Below the pieces are notes generated by a model, which saw nothing but the letters and a program-made list of their open reading frames with translations, was not told where the DNA came from and did no database searches. 64,000 nucleotides of DNA. Origin: Deltaproteobacteria bacterium (lineage in GTDB: Bacteria > Myxococcota_A > UBA9160 > UBA4427). The number at the start of each line of letters is the position of its first letter. The stretch's first letter is position 1. Shown in pieces: positions 8,947 to 18,044 of this stretch. Location of the stretch: positions 62,001-126,000 of the forward strand of contig PBFW01000070.1 of NCBI GenBank assembly GCA_002719955.1, in the 5' to 3' direction. The position numbers and the translations under genes are program-made.

Positions 8947-10029
8947 ATGGGCACTGAAGATGCGCGCAGGACCGAAGGACGTGGACAGCGATACGACAGC
9001 GTTCTCGACACGATCGGCAACACCCCCTGTATTCGTGTCAATTCGCTCGCGCCGGAGAACGTGACGATCTACGTGAAGGCGGAGTTCTTCAATCCCGCGG
9101 CGTCGGTGAAGGACCGCCTGGCCATCAGCATCATCGAGGAGGCAGAGCGCAGTGGGGAACTCAAACCCGGCCAGACCGTGGTTGAAGCCACGAGTGGGAA
9201 TACCGGGATCGGATTGGCGATGGTCTGCGCGGCCAAGGGTTATCCCCTGGTCATCACGATGGCGGACAGCTTCTCGATCGAGCGACGCAAGCTGATGCGA
9301 TTCCTCGGGGCTCGGGTCGTGCTCACGCCGCGGGCGGAGAAGGGGATGGGGATGGTCCAAAAGGCCGTCGAGCTGGCTTCGGCAAACGGTTGGTTCCTGG
9401 CGAGCCAATTCGAAACCGAAGCGAATGCGCGCATCCACGAGAATACGACTGGCCCCGAGATTCTCGCCGACTTCGAGGGCGAACGTCTCGATTATTGGGT
9501 GACCGGCTACGGAACCGGCGGGACCGCCGCGGGCGTGGGGCGGGTGCTGCGCAGGGAAAGACCGGACACGAAGATCGTACTGACCGAACCGGCCAACGCG
9601 CAGATCGTGGGGAGTGGTGTCGCCCAGGAAAGGACCGAGATCGGATCGCCCGCGGGCAGTCACCCCGATTGGGAGCCGCATCCGATCCAGGGCTGGACGC
9701 CCGATTTTATACCGCTGGTCCTGCAGGAGGCCATCGATGAGAGCTATTACGATGAGTTGGTTCCCGTCCCGGGCGCGGAAGGGATCGAGTGGTCGCGCAA
9801 GCTCGCTCTGCACGAGGGGATCTTCACGGGAATTTCTGGTGGATCGACCTTCGCGGTTGCCATGCAGATCGCCGAGCGGGCCGAAGCCGGATCTGTGATT
9901 CTTGCCATGCTGCCCGATACGGGCGAGCGTTATCTCTCCTCGCCGCTCTTCGAAGGCATCCCCGAAGAGATGGGCGACGAGGAGGTCGCGCTTTCGCGTT
10001 CGACCCCGGGCTTCCAGATGCCGGACTAG
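8947..10029 (+). CDS. Cysteine synthase family PLP enzyme (CysK-like)
   Basis: A fold-type II PLP enzyme of 360 residues. Members convert O-acetylserine and sulfide to cysteine or catalyse related beta-replacements. Seen: GNTPCIRV, the lysine loop NPAASVKDR with K55 as the PLP lysine, the substrate-binding TSGNTG loop, the phosphate loop GTGGTAAGVG and the ISGGSTFA segment. The frame is open from 8779, but ATG 8947 has a good ribosome site (AGGAG about 8 bases upstream) and starts just before the conserved fold, so I chose it. It is about 50 residues longer than typical CysK. The extra length includes an insert near ERTEIGSPAGSHPDW and a C-terminal tail. No cysE or sulfate-assimilation genes are nearby, so a non-cysteine role is possible. 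Confidence 0.88.
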   Translation: MGTEDARRTEGRGQRYDSVLDTIGNTPCIRVNSLAPENVTIYVKAEFFNPAASVKDRLAISIIEEAERSGELKPGQTVVEATSGNTGIGLAMVCAAKGYPLVITMADSFSIERRKLMRFLGARVVLTPRAEKGMGMVQKAVELASANGWFLASQFETEANARIHENTTGPEILADFEGERLDYWVTGYGTGGTAAGVGRVLRRERPDTKIVLTEPANAQIVGSGVAQERTEIGSPAGSHPDWEPHPIQGWTPDFIPLVLQEAIDESYYDELVPVPGAEGIEWSRKLALHEGIFTGISGGSTFAVAMQIAERAEAGSVILAMLPDTGERYLSSPLFEGIPEEMGDEEVALSRSTPGFQMPD

Positions 10030-10125
10030 CGGGATCGGAGCCGAGGGATTCCGGATGTCGGCCCGGCGCCGCGGCTCCTTCGAGCGCTGTGGGTGCCCGA
10101 ATTCGTCGTCCGTCGAGGAAGAGTC

Positions 10126-11541
10126 ATGGCTGAAGAATCTGGACCCACCCTGCGGCGTGCCTTCGAGCGTGCTGTCGCCTATCGGGAGAGGGCGGCCGCG
10201 GTTCCGCCGCGTCCGACGGCTTCATTGGCAGAATTGCGCGGCCTCTTCGATATCGGTTTGCCCGCCGAGGGTCGCGATGGGGTGGAGATCATCGAAACCC
10301 TCGCCGATGCGGGGGAGCAGGGGCTGATCGGGATCACCTCACCGCAATTCTTCGGTTGGGTCATGGGGGCCTCTCATCCGGTGGGGGTGGCAGCCGAGTT
10401 CCTCGCCGCGGCCTGGGGGCAGAATGCGGCGACCTACCAAACAGCGCCCGCCGCTGCGGTGGCCGAGGAGATCGCGAGCGATTGGCTGCTGGAACTTCTG
10501 GATCTGCCTCGACAGAGCTCCGTCGGTTTTACGACCGGCGCGACCATGGCGAGCTTCATCTGCCTTTCCGCCGCACGCACGGATGTCCTCTTCAAGGCGG
10601 GCTGGGACCTGGAAGAGGAGGGTCTCACCAGCGCCCCCGAAGTACATGTCTTCCTGGGCGAAGAAGCGCACGCCACGATTCACTCGGGCTTGCGCTATCT
10701 GGGGTTCGGGGAGAGACAAAAAATCCAGATCGTGGTCGACGATCAGGGTCGCATGTGCCCCGATGATCTCGAGCGCAAGCTGATGACGAAGCGGGGCCCG
10801 AAGATCGTCATCGCGCAGGCGGGCCATATCAACTCCGGTGCGTTCGACCCGCTCCCCGCGATCGCGAAATTGGCGCAGGTGCACGAGGCTTGGCTGCACG
10901 TCGACGGCGCGTTTGGTCTCTGGGTGCGGAGTGTTCCGGCGATGGCCGGTCTCTGTGCGGGGGCGGAGGCGGCGGATTCGTGGTCGACGGACGGACACAA
11001 ATGGCTGCAGGTCCCCTACGATTCGGGATTCGCCATCGTAAAGAACGAGATCGCCCACAAGCGTGCCATGGACACTTCGGCGAGTTATATCACCGCCTCC
11101 GCTGATGATGGGCGCAGCCCTTCTCAATTCGGGCCCGAGCTTTCCCGGCGCGCACGGGGGTTTGCTGTCTGGGCCACGATTCAAGCGCTCGGCCGTAGGG
11201 GCATCGAGGAAATGTTGATCCGCCACACGCAATGCGCAAAGCATCTTCGCGACTTTCTCGCGAACGAGCCCGGGATCGAGGTGCTCAACGAAGTGGTCAT
11301 CAATCAAGTCGCCGTCGGGTTCGGCGAGGAGGATGAGCCGGACATTTTTCGAGACGATCATGTGCGCCGGGTGATCGACGAAATCTGGCAGGAAAACACA
11401 TCCTACGTTGGTGGGGCGACCTGGAAAGGACGCGGTATCCTGCGTGTTTCGACGATTTCCCGCACCACGGAGATCGCCGACATCGAGCAGCTCGGATCGT
11501 CGATCATCCGCGCCTGGCGTCGGGTCAGGGGGCGAGAATAG
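10126..11541 (+). CDS. PLP-dependent group II decarboxylase / aspartate aminotransferase family protein
   Basis: A 471-residue fold-type I PLP enzyme related to aromatic amino acid and glutamate decarboxylases. Seen: the N-terminal segment with SPQFFGWVMGASHP, the GFTTGATMAS phosphate-binding loop, the LHVDGAFG strand with the PLP aspartate, and STDGHKWLQVPYD with Schiff-base Lys292. The ATG at 10126 with GAGGAAG upstream is preferred over an ATG-less extension to 10093. It follows the cysteine synthase homologue by 96 bases on the same strand. It could decarboxylate an amino acid or act as a C-C lyase; the substrate is unknown. Confidence 0.88.
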   Translation: MAEESGPTLRRAFERAVAYRERAAAVPPRPTASLAELRGLFDIGLPAEGRDGVEIIETLADAGEQGLIGITSPQFFGWVMGASHPVGVAAEFLAAAWGQNAATYQTAPAAAVAEEIASDWLLELLDLPRQSSVGFTTGATMASFICLSAARTDVLFKAGWDLEEEGLTSAPEVHVFLGEEAHATIHSGLRYLGFGERQKIQIVVDDQGRMCPDDLERKLMTKRGPKIVIAQAGHINSGAFDPLPAIAKLAQVHEAWLHVDGAFGLWVRSVPAMAGLCAGAEAADSWSTDGHKWLQVPYDSGFAIVKNEIAHKRAMDTSASYITASADDGRSPSQFGPELSRRARGFAVWATIQALGRRGIEEMLIRHTQCAKHLRDFLANEPGIEVLNEVVINQVAVGFGEEDEPDIFRDDHVRRVIDEIWQENTSYVGGATWKGRGILRVSTISRTTEIADIEQLGSSIIRAWRRVRGRE

Positions 11542-11621
11542 TCGCCATCGGCAGGGGGGCTGCTGGACGTGCTCCCCGTTTCCGGACGGAGATCACGAGA
11601 CCCGTTGGAGAGAGGAGGAGC

Positions 11622-12074
11622 ATGACCATCGAGTATCTCATGCATGTAGGCGTCTGCGTTCGCGACCTGGAACGTTCGATCTCTTTCTATCGCGATGGAT
11701 TGGGTTTCAAGGAGGCGGGGAGGCTCGAGATCGACGGTGAGCCGACGGCCACGATGGTGGGGATTCCCGACCTCGAGCTGCGCGCGATCTATCTCGAGCG
11801 CGACGGCGTGCGGATCGAACTGCTGCATTATCCGACGCCGGGCACGGTGGGGCCGGCTGAGGCGCGCCCCATGAATCAGCCCGGCCTCACGCATTTTGCG
11901 ATCCGCGTCAGCGATCTGGACGAGGCGATCCACAAGATCGAGGCGATGGGGGGGCGGGTTCTCGAGAAGACGCGGATCTTCAACCCGGTCTTCGATGCGC
12001 ATCTCGTCTATGCCACGGATCCCGACGGGACCCGCCTCGAGCTCGTGCAGACACCGAAGGATCCGACGCGCTGA
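11622..12074 (+). CDS. VOC superfamily protein (glyoxalase/bleomycin resistance/dioxygenase fold)
   Basis: A 150-residue single-module pair of the vicinal oxygen chelate fold. HVGVCVRDLERSISFY at the start, THFAIRVSDLDEAI in the middle and RLELVQTP at the end mark the two beta-alpha-beta-beta-beta units, with metal-ligand positions His9, a glutamate (IELLHY region), the second His (THFAI) and the C-terminal Glu. Such proteins include methylmalonyl-CoA epimerase, glyoxalase I and extradiol-type enzymes; which one this is cannot be decided. A strong GAGGAGG ribosome site precedes the ATG. It is the last intact gene before the IS remnant. Confidence 0.85.
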   Translation: MTIEYLMHVGVCVRDLERSISFYRDGLGFKEAGRLEIDGEPTATMVGIPDLELRAIYLERDGVRIELLHYPTPGTVGPAEARPMNQPGLTHFAIRVSDLDEAIHKIEAMGGRVLEKTRIFNPVFDAHLVYATDPDGTRLELVQTPKDPTR

Positions 12075-12363
12075 TCGTGAACGCCGACGGGGTTTCGGTC
12101 GCGAATATTCGTGATCTCCTCGAGTCAAAGATCGCTCACCGAGACGAACTCGATTCCGAGTGCTGCGATGCCCGGGTGGTGCCCAACGGGATCGATTCGG
12201 CCGGATCTTCTCCGGCCTAGGTGATTCTTCCATTCGTGTCGGACCGGATTCCGGGTCCTCGCTTCGGTCCCGTATTCGGCCATTCGCGGCATCTCGAGGA
12301 ATGATTTTCGTGTCACGCTGGTGACTTGTCATGATTCGCGACGGTGAGGGGAGAGCAGCGGGC

Positions 12364-12785
12364 ATGGCAGATCTCGGCCGGATTATTTCGGATCTGAAGG
12401 GGAAAAGAGGTGGTCCAGTTCGGCGCTATCAGTACACGGCGATCGATGATGTCGCACGGTTCGGGTGCTGAAGATCTACAAGCGCCACACCCAGACAATC
12501 CGCACCGATCGCGACCACGAGTTCCAGGCGCTCTTCCATTGGCATGTCGCGGATAGCGGCATGGAGCACGTCCACATCAAACCGCGAACACCACGGCTCA
12601 ACGGAAAGGTCGAGCGCTCGCATCGAACCGACAAGGACGAGTTCTACCAGCTCGTGAGCTACAAGGGCGATGTCGACCTCGAGAAGAAGCTGGCAATCTG
12701 GGAGCGCTTCTACAACAACGACCGACCGCACGGCGCGCACAAAGGAAAGACGCCGTACGAGGTGCTGAGAGAAAAACCAAGCTAA
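12364..12785 (+). pseudogene. IS481-family transposase remnant (DDE domain, frameshifted and internally deleted)
   Basis: The first frame (from 12364) encodes KGKRGGPVRRYQYTAIDD and stops at 12451-12473. The second frame (12465-12785) continues with LKIYKRHTQ, IRTDRDHEF, PRTPRLNGKVERSH and the RPHGAHKGKTPYE tail. This is the C-terminal rve/DDE half of an IS481-type transposase with the three acidic residues recognisable (TAIDD, RTDR, KVERSH). A one-base loss breaks the frame after DDVARF, and about 20 residues between YKRHTQ and TIRTD that the family normally has are missing. The N-terminal helix-turn-helix half is absent and no terminal inverted repeats are visible. It is an inactive fragment. 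The roughly 290 bases on each side hold no recognisable gene. Confidence 0.88.
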
Positions 12786-13079
12786 TGAAACTCGTCCGAC
12801 TTGATTGCTGATATCACAGTCGCTCCCCTGGACAAGATCGCTGCGATCGCCGCAAGATTCCTGGCCTAGCTGAAGAGATTGGCAAAGGCTGCGGGTGTGA
12901 TGCCCGGTGCTCGCGCTGGAATCGTGTTTGGCCTATGCGCCATCCAAGACCTATCCGTCATGGCAGAGGCCCCCGCCGCGTGTACCATCGGGGGTCTTTG
13001 GCCCGGTAACCGGTCGGCTGTCCTTTGCTACCGGAGAATTGAATTAGGCGGCTGGACGGTCCGAAGAGGAGGGGACGCC

Positions 13080-13919
13080 GTGCGCGCTCGATTGGATAAC
13101 AAGGTTTCGATCATCACCGGTGGAGCTCAGGGACTTGGCCGGGCCATCGCTTCGAGATTCGCCGACGAGGGGGCCGTCGTCGTGGTGGCCGACGTTGATA
13201 TGGCGGGTGCGAAGGAGACCGTCGACGCCATCTCTCAATCGGGCGGGAAGGCCACGATCGTGGAGTGTGATGTCACTCGCCGCGACTCGGTCGAAGAGCT
13301 GGTCGCGAGCGCGGTCAGCGAACACGGCCGACTCGACGTGATGGTTGCCAATGCCGGAATCGCGGGTGGAGGCCCTTTTCTGTCGCTGGAAGATGATCTC
13401 TGGCAGCGCACGCTCGACGTCAATCTCACAGGAGTCTTCCTCTGCAACCAGATCGCCGCCCGCCGGATGGTGACTCAGGGAGGTGGCGCGATCGTGAATA
13501 CCTCTTCGATTCTCGGTGCCGTCGGGAATCCGTCGACGGCCGCCTACGCGGCGACCAAGGCTGGCGTGATCAGCCTGACGCGATCGGCGGCCCTCGCCCT
13601 GGGAGGTGAGGGGGTGCGCGTGAACGCTGTGGGCCCCGGCTTCATGGAGACCCGCATGACCGAGGGAATGAGGGAGAGCGATGCGCTCAGCGAGTCGATC
13701 TGCACGCTGACACCACTCGGGCGCTTCGGTGAGCCCGATGAAGTGGCGTCGACGGTGGCCTTCCTCGCTTCCGATGAGGCTTCTTTCGTGACGGGTCAGG
13801 TGATTTTCTGTGACGGTGGTTGGCTCCTGCAGCAGCGACCCGAGAGCGGGGACATGCAGGCCGCCAGCCAGCGATACCAGGAGCGACTGGCCTCTTCGGC
13901 CCGAAACACTCCGGCCTGA
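13080..13919 (+). CDS. Short-chain dehydrogenase/reductase (SDR)
   Basis: A classical NAD(P)-dependent oxidoreductase of 279 residues. The nucleotide-binding TGGAQGLG motif lies at residues 13-20. An acidic residue after the second strand (VVADVD) suggests NAD preference. NAG, the SSI serine and YAATK complete the active site. The frame is open from 12879, but GTG 13080 with AGAGGAGGGG at 13065-13074 fits the family start. The C-terminal tail after CDGGW is about 25 residues longer than usual. It precedes an amidohydrolase gene by 204 bases on the same strand. A role in oxidising a hydroxy intermediate is plausible but inferred. Confidence 0.92.
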   Translation: MRARLDNKVSIITGGAQGLGRAIASRFADEGAVVVVADVDMAGAKETVDAISQSGGKATIVECDVTRRDSVEELVASAVSEHGRLDVMVANAGIAGGGPFLSLEDDLWQRTLDVNLTGVFLCNQIAARRMVTQGGGAIVNTSSILGAVGNPSTAAYAATKAGVISLTRSAALALGGEGVRVNAVGPGFMETRMTEGMRESDALSESICTLTPLGRFGEPDEVASTVAFLASDEASFVTGQVIFCDGGWLLQQRPESGDMQAASQRYQERLASSARNTPA

Positions 13920-14123
13920 AACCCGGCCGCGGGCCTCGAACACGGGATGGATGGGCGAATTTGAGGGAAGTCTTCCCGCGGCCATCGAGCGCGTTCGGTC
14001 GCGCGCGCCCCGTTGTGAGGTCGGCGTCGAGGATGGCTTGCGACGTCCTCGAGAGGGGCGATCTTGCGGGTTTCTCCCGCGTCGCGCCGGTGTATGATTT
14101 GCGCAACAGTCAGGAGGAGCCCC

Positions 14124-15209
14124 GTGCAGAACCATCGTATCTACTCGTGTGACGACCATCTCGATATCAACGCCTTGCCGCTCAATGTCTTCAGTGACCG
14201 ACTCCCCGCGAAATTTCGTGAGGCGGGGCCGATTACGGTCGAGCGCGATGGGCGTCGGTGGTGGACGCTGAATGGAGAGGTCATCAGCGTGAGTGGCCGG
14301 TGGGAGGGCTTCAACGACGCGCTCCAGCGTGTCGAGGGGCTCGACCCCGACGGCATGCGTGCGGGCGACGCCAAGTCGCGCCTCGAGGATATGGACCGCG
14401 ATGGCATCTGGTCCTCCGTCGTCTATGGCCCCCACGCGCTCTCGGGCTTCAAGATTCCTGATCCCGAACACAAGAAAGCCGTGATCCGGGCCTGGAATGA
14501 TTGGTCGGCGGAGGAATTCAACGACCATGCATCCGGCCGGCTCAACGCGCTGCCGATGCTCCCGACCACGTCTCCCGAAGACGCGGTGGCCGAATTGCTG
14601 CGCGCCAAGGACATGGGGCACGTCGGCGCGCTCTTTCACTGCTTCGAGGTCGATCTCCTCGACGACAAGTGGGACCGACTCTGGTCGGCTGCCGAGGAGA
14701 CGGGCCTCCCGATCAATTTTCATATCGGTGGCGGAACGAATCTCAATCCGAAGGAGGTCCAGCAGCGCGCCATGTTTGCGGCGATCATCCCGCTGCAGAT
14801 CGACGAGCCCTTCGCGATCATGATCTACAACGGCTCGCTCGAAAGACATCCAGGGTTCAAGATGGTGCTCGCGGAATCCGGGATCGGTTGGCTTCCCTAT
14901 ATGGTGGCCCGCCTGGACGCCACGTGGAAGAAGCATTGCTTGCCCTTCCCGAGCGAGACGATCTCGACCCCGCCCAGCGAACTCTTCAAACGACAGGTCT
15001 ATGCGACCTTTGAAGAGGAGCCCCTGGGGCCTGAGCTGATTCCCTTGCTGCCCATAGACAACATCATGTGGGCCTGCGATTACCCCCATCCCGACAGCAC
15101 CTGGCCCGACTCCGCGGCCGCCATCGATCACGCCCTCGGCCCGCTCGGCGAAGAGGCGGTCCGAAAGGTCACGGGCGAAAACTGCAAGAGGCTCTACAAC
15201 CTGCCCTGA
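14124..15209 (+). CDS. Amidohydrolase-2 family metal-dependent hydrolase
   Basis: A 361-residue TIM-barrel hydrolase or decarboxylase related to those at 1159 and 38189. DDHLD at residues 9-13 carries the first metal ligands. INFHIGGGTN gives the central histidine, and WACDYPHPDSTWP is the conserved C-terminal aspartate and histidine loop. The GVG.LPY..ARLDATW stretch is also typical. GTG 14124 has AGGAGG at 14112-14117; the longer frame from 14064 adds a non-family N-terminus. It ends 144 bases before the convergent MMPL transporter gene. Substrate unknown. Confidence 0.88.
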   Translation: MQNHRIYSCDDHLDINALPLNVFSDRLPAKFREAGPITVERDGRRWWTLNGEVISVSGRWEGFNDALQRVEGLDPDGMRAGDAKSRLEDMDRDGIWSSVVYGPHALSGFKIPDPEHKKAVIRAWNDWSAEEFNDHASGRLNALPMLPTTSPEDAVAELLRAKDMGHVGALFHCFEVDLLDDKWDRLWSAAEETGLPINFHIGGGTNLNPKEVQQRAMFAAIIPLQIDEPFAIMIYNGSLERHPGFKMVLAESGIGWLPYMVARLDATWKKHCLPFPSETISTPPSELFKRQVYATFEEEPLGPELIPLLPIDNIMWACDYPHPDSTWPDSAAAIDHALGPLGEEAVRKVTGENCKRLYNLP

Positions 15210-15353
15210 TCTCCCCTGGTAGGCTTCGCAAGATCGCGGGAGAGGGACGGATGGACGCGCTCCCTCGTATTTCTCGTGCTCTGCCGCTATGCGAGCTGCG
15301 TTGGCGGGCGGCCGCGTGATGGAGCACGGGAGCGTGGAGCTGTCGCGGCCCCC

Positions 15354-17807
15354 TTACTTGGAACGTCGGGCGGCCACGCGATCTCCATGAGTGCTGAGGG
15401 CCATCAGTGCGGGGGAGAGCGTTACGTCGGAGACGAAGGCGAAGAGAACTGTGACGCCGGTCAGCAGGCCGAATTGGACGAGGCTCGTCAGGCTGGCGAA
15501 CGCGTAGACGAAGAAGGAGAGTGACAACACGATGGATGTCACCAGCAAAGCCTTTCCGGTCGTACGCAGGGTCTCGCGAACGGCGGCCGGCGTGTCGTTG
15601 CTCTCTTCGTAGAATTTTCGAAAGATGTGCATGAAGTGGATCGTGTCGTCAACAGCGAGGCCGATCGCGATACTGCCGATCAGCAGGGTGAAGGTGTCCA
15701 GCGGGATTCCGAGCCAGCCCATCAGCCCGAGCGTCAAGATGATCGGAGCCAAGTTTGGCACCATGGCCGCCAGGCCGGTTCGAAGTGTGCCGAGCACCGC
15801 GAACATCAGCGGCGTGATGATTGCGAGGGCGATCAGGTAGCTCCGCTGGAGGCTGGTCGAAATCGCTTCGAGCGATCGTGACATCAGGCTGACGAAACCG
15901 GTCACCGTGATCTCGACATCGTCGCCGAGGGTCTCGCGGGCGAGGGCTTCGATCCTTGCGATGAAGGGCTGGTAATACATCGGTGAGGACTGGGGCAGGT
16001 TCATCGTAAGCCGGGTGCGTTGGAACTGGCTATCGACCAATTGCTCGAGGTCATCGGATCCGCTGTTCTCGAAGAGCAATAATTCCTGAGCCACGAGATC
16101 ACGGCGATTCGCGATCACGTAATGGTCGGCGCGATTCTCGTTCAGCGCCTGGTGGATTTCCTTGGCGACGCCGACGATCGAAGTGCTCTTTCCGGCGCGG
16201 ATGTTGCCCTCGGCCTCGATCTGGGCGCCTCGCTCACTCAGCTGATCGATGCGCTCGAGGAGCATCGGGTCGTGCAAGCCGTTCTCCTCACCGGAATCGA
16301 TCAGGATCTCGAGCGAAACCGATCCACCGAGTTCGGTGTTCACAAAATCGGTCGCGATTCGAATCGGGTCGTCTTCGGGGAACCAGCTGACGGGATCGTA
16401 GTTAAAGCTGAGTCGCGTGATTCCCGCGAGGGCAAATAACAGGATGGCCGACATGCAGCCGATGACGGTTTTCGGGCGGTGGACGCAGCGATCCCCCGTC
16501 CAAAGGAGCCCCCTTTCGATCCAATTCTCTTGTCCGGCATCGCGAAGTGGAAGGCGCTTGAGCGGGATCGTATGCAGCATGGCCGGAAGCAAGACCATGC
16601 AGTAGGTGAGCCCGAGTCCGATCCCCAGCGGCGCGAAGATGCCCAGGTCTGCCACGGGATGGACCGCTGCGCTGAGAAAAGAAACGAGGCCGCCCGCCGT
16701 GGTGAGTGCGGTCATGACGATGGCCAATCCCGAGTGGTGTAGAGCGTGTGCGAGGGCCTCTTCGCGTGATTGTCCTTCATCGTAGGCCCGGAAGAAGATC
16801 ACCAGAAGATGAACACTTCCCCCGACGCCGACGGCGAGCAGAAAGGAGGGCAGAATCTGGGTCGGGATTCCCATGGGCCTGCCGATCAATCCCATGGCTC
16901 CAAAGGTCGAGAGGATCGAGAGCAATACGACGAGCAGGGGGAGGAAAACGGCCGACGCGCGACGAAAGAGCACGAAGAGAAAAACGCCCACGGCAGCCAG
17001 CGACAGGGACAGGAAGACCGCCATGTTGTCCATCATCTCCTCGGCCAGGCGCGCCGCTGCGACGGGTCCGCCGCAGAGATGGATCTCGAGGCCATCCTTT
17101 CTGTAGCCCTCGAGCAGCGCTTCGAGGGCGACCACGGCCTGAGCCTGTTCTTCGCCCGTGAGGAGTGGCACTTCGGCGTCGCCGGATTCTTCGAAGCCAG
17201 CGAGGGAATCCTCGGAATCTGCGGTGTCGCTATGGGTGACGAGCTTGATCGTCAGCGTCGTCGCCCGCTGATCCCGTGTCAGGATGTAGTTCTGGTAGAG
17301 GGGATTTGCGAGGGCTCGGGCGCGGACCTCGTGCAGCGCGTCGGCGTCGAGTGGCCAGCCTTCGAGCAGATCCTGCACGATCAACTCGTCCCCCTCGCCA
17401 CGGGTCTCGCGGACGTTGAACAAGCTGGTGACTTCGGCGATGTAGGGGATCTCGTCTTCGATCCCGTGGTGGAGTTCTCGGAGCGTCGCGAGAAACTCCG
17501 GGTCGAAGATGCGGGCCGGGCGCAGGGCGACGACGATCAGCTGGTCACTGCCGAATTGCTCGCGGAACGCTTCGTATACGACCCGGGTGGGATCGTCGGC
17601 TCGCAAGAAGGATTCGGTCGAGGTGTCCAGCTGGAGGCGCGGAATCTGCGCCCCCAATAACAGGGCCAGGCCGATCATCGAGCCGATGATCGACCCGCGC
17701 CTCCGGCCGGAGACATATCCCCAATTCAGGAAGCGATTCTCGAGCCAGGTGCGCAGGGCGCGATCCCAACGCTCGCGGCGAGGGTCAGCCACGGTGGGCT
17801 GATTCAT
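15354..17807 (-). CDS. RND superfamily exporter of the MMPL/HAE3 type
   Basis: An inner-membrane proton-driven exporter of 817 residues for lipids or other hydrophobic compounds. The topology is the RND pattern: one membrane segment near residue 45, a large periplasmic loop, a block of five segments with the sterol-sensing-like LLVVLLSILSTFGAMGLI, a second single segment, a second loop and a final block (LIGSIAIGLAVDDTIHFMH). The GxxxDD-type motif in the last block is characteristic of MMPL and patched-like proteins. ATG 17807 (MNQPTVADP) is preferred; the open frame runs on to 18104 into the promoter region. It lies divergent from the TetR gene at 18028, which is probably its regulator. No outer-membrane or periplasmic adaptor gene is adjacent, as is normal for HAE3. 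Confidence 0.88.
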   Translation of the reverse strand: MNQPTVADPRRERWDRALRTWLENRFLNWGYVSGRRRGSIIGSMIGLALLLGAQIPRLQLDTSTESFLRADDPTRVVYEAFREQFGSDQLIVVALRPARIFDPEFLATLRELHHGIEDEIPYIAEVTSLFNVRETRGEGDELIVQDLLEGWPLDADALHEVRARALANPLYQNYILTRDQRATTLTIKLVTHSDTADSEDSLAGFEESGDAEVPLLTGEEQAQAVVALEALLEGYRKDGLEIHLCGGPVAAARLAEEMMDNMAVFLSLSLAAVGVFLFVLFRRASAVFLPLLVVLLSILSTFGAMGLIGRPMGIPTQILPSFLLAVGVGGSVHLLVIFFRAYDEGQSREEALAHALHHSGLAIVMTALTTAGGLVSFLSAAVHPVADLGIFAPLGIGLGLTYCMVLLPAMLHTIPLKRLPLRDAGQENWIERGLLWTGDRCVHRPKTVIGCMSAILLFALAGITRLSFNYDPVSWFPEDDPIRIATDFVNTELGGSVSLEILIDSGEENGLHDPMLLERIDQLSERGAQIEAEGNIRAGKSTSIVGVAKEIHQALNENRADHYVIANRRDLVAQELLLFENSGSDDLEQLVDSQFQRTRLTMNLPQSSPMYYQPFIARIEALARETLGDDVEITVTGFVSLMSRSLEAISTSLQRSYLIALAIITPLMFAVLGTLRTGLAAMVPNLAPIILTLGLMGWLGIPLDTFTLLIGSIAIGLAVDDTIHFMHIFRKFYEESNDTPAAVRETLRTTGKALLVTSIVLSLSFFVYAFASLTSLVQFGLLTGVTVLFAFVSDVTLSPALMALSTHGDRVAARRSK

Positions 17808-18008
17808 GAAAATGGACCCTTTGCGCGGCTTGGACGCGGGTGCGTGGGGAAATGAGTGCCCTTGTATGGCACCCGCTCGGGGGGCGAGATCAGCTCCGGC
17901 TCGAATGCGCAGTTTGTCATGGCAACCGACTGCGCTCGTTTTCGAATCTGGGAGCGGCCCCGAGACTCGAAACGGCGCTGAATCAGGACCTTGCTGGGTT
18001 CTGAAAAA

Positions 18009-18044
18009 CCAGACTATAGTACAGACCATGGTGCAGACCACGGT
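18009..18044. repeat. Three tandem 12-bp repeats across the TetR start codon
   Basis: CCAGACTATAGT, ACAGACCATGGT and GCAGACCACGGT follow each other without gaps (18009-18020, 18021-18032, 18033-18044). The second and third copies differ at two positions. The ATG chosen for the TetR gene lies inside the second copy. The array sits in the 220-base divergent spacer with the MMPL gene, near the TetR end. Copies contain short palindromes (ACTATAGT, ACCATGGT). A TetR operator is one reading. A coding repeat of four codons is another if translation begins further upstream, since the frame is open. Confidence 0.6.

Noticed and set aside
13044-15131. Leftward 695-codon open frame opposite the SDR and amidohydrolase genes
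   Set aside because: It lies antisense to two well-supported genes, has no domain pattern and is explained by GC-rich codon bias.
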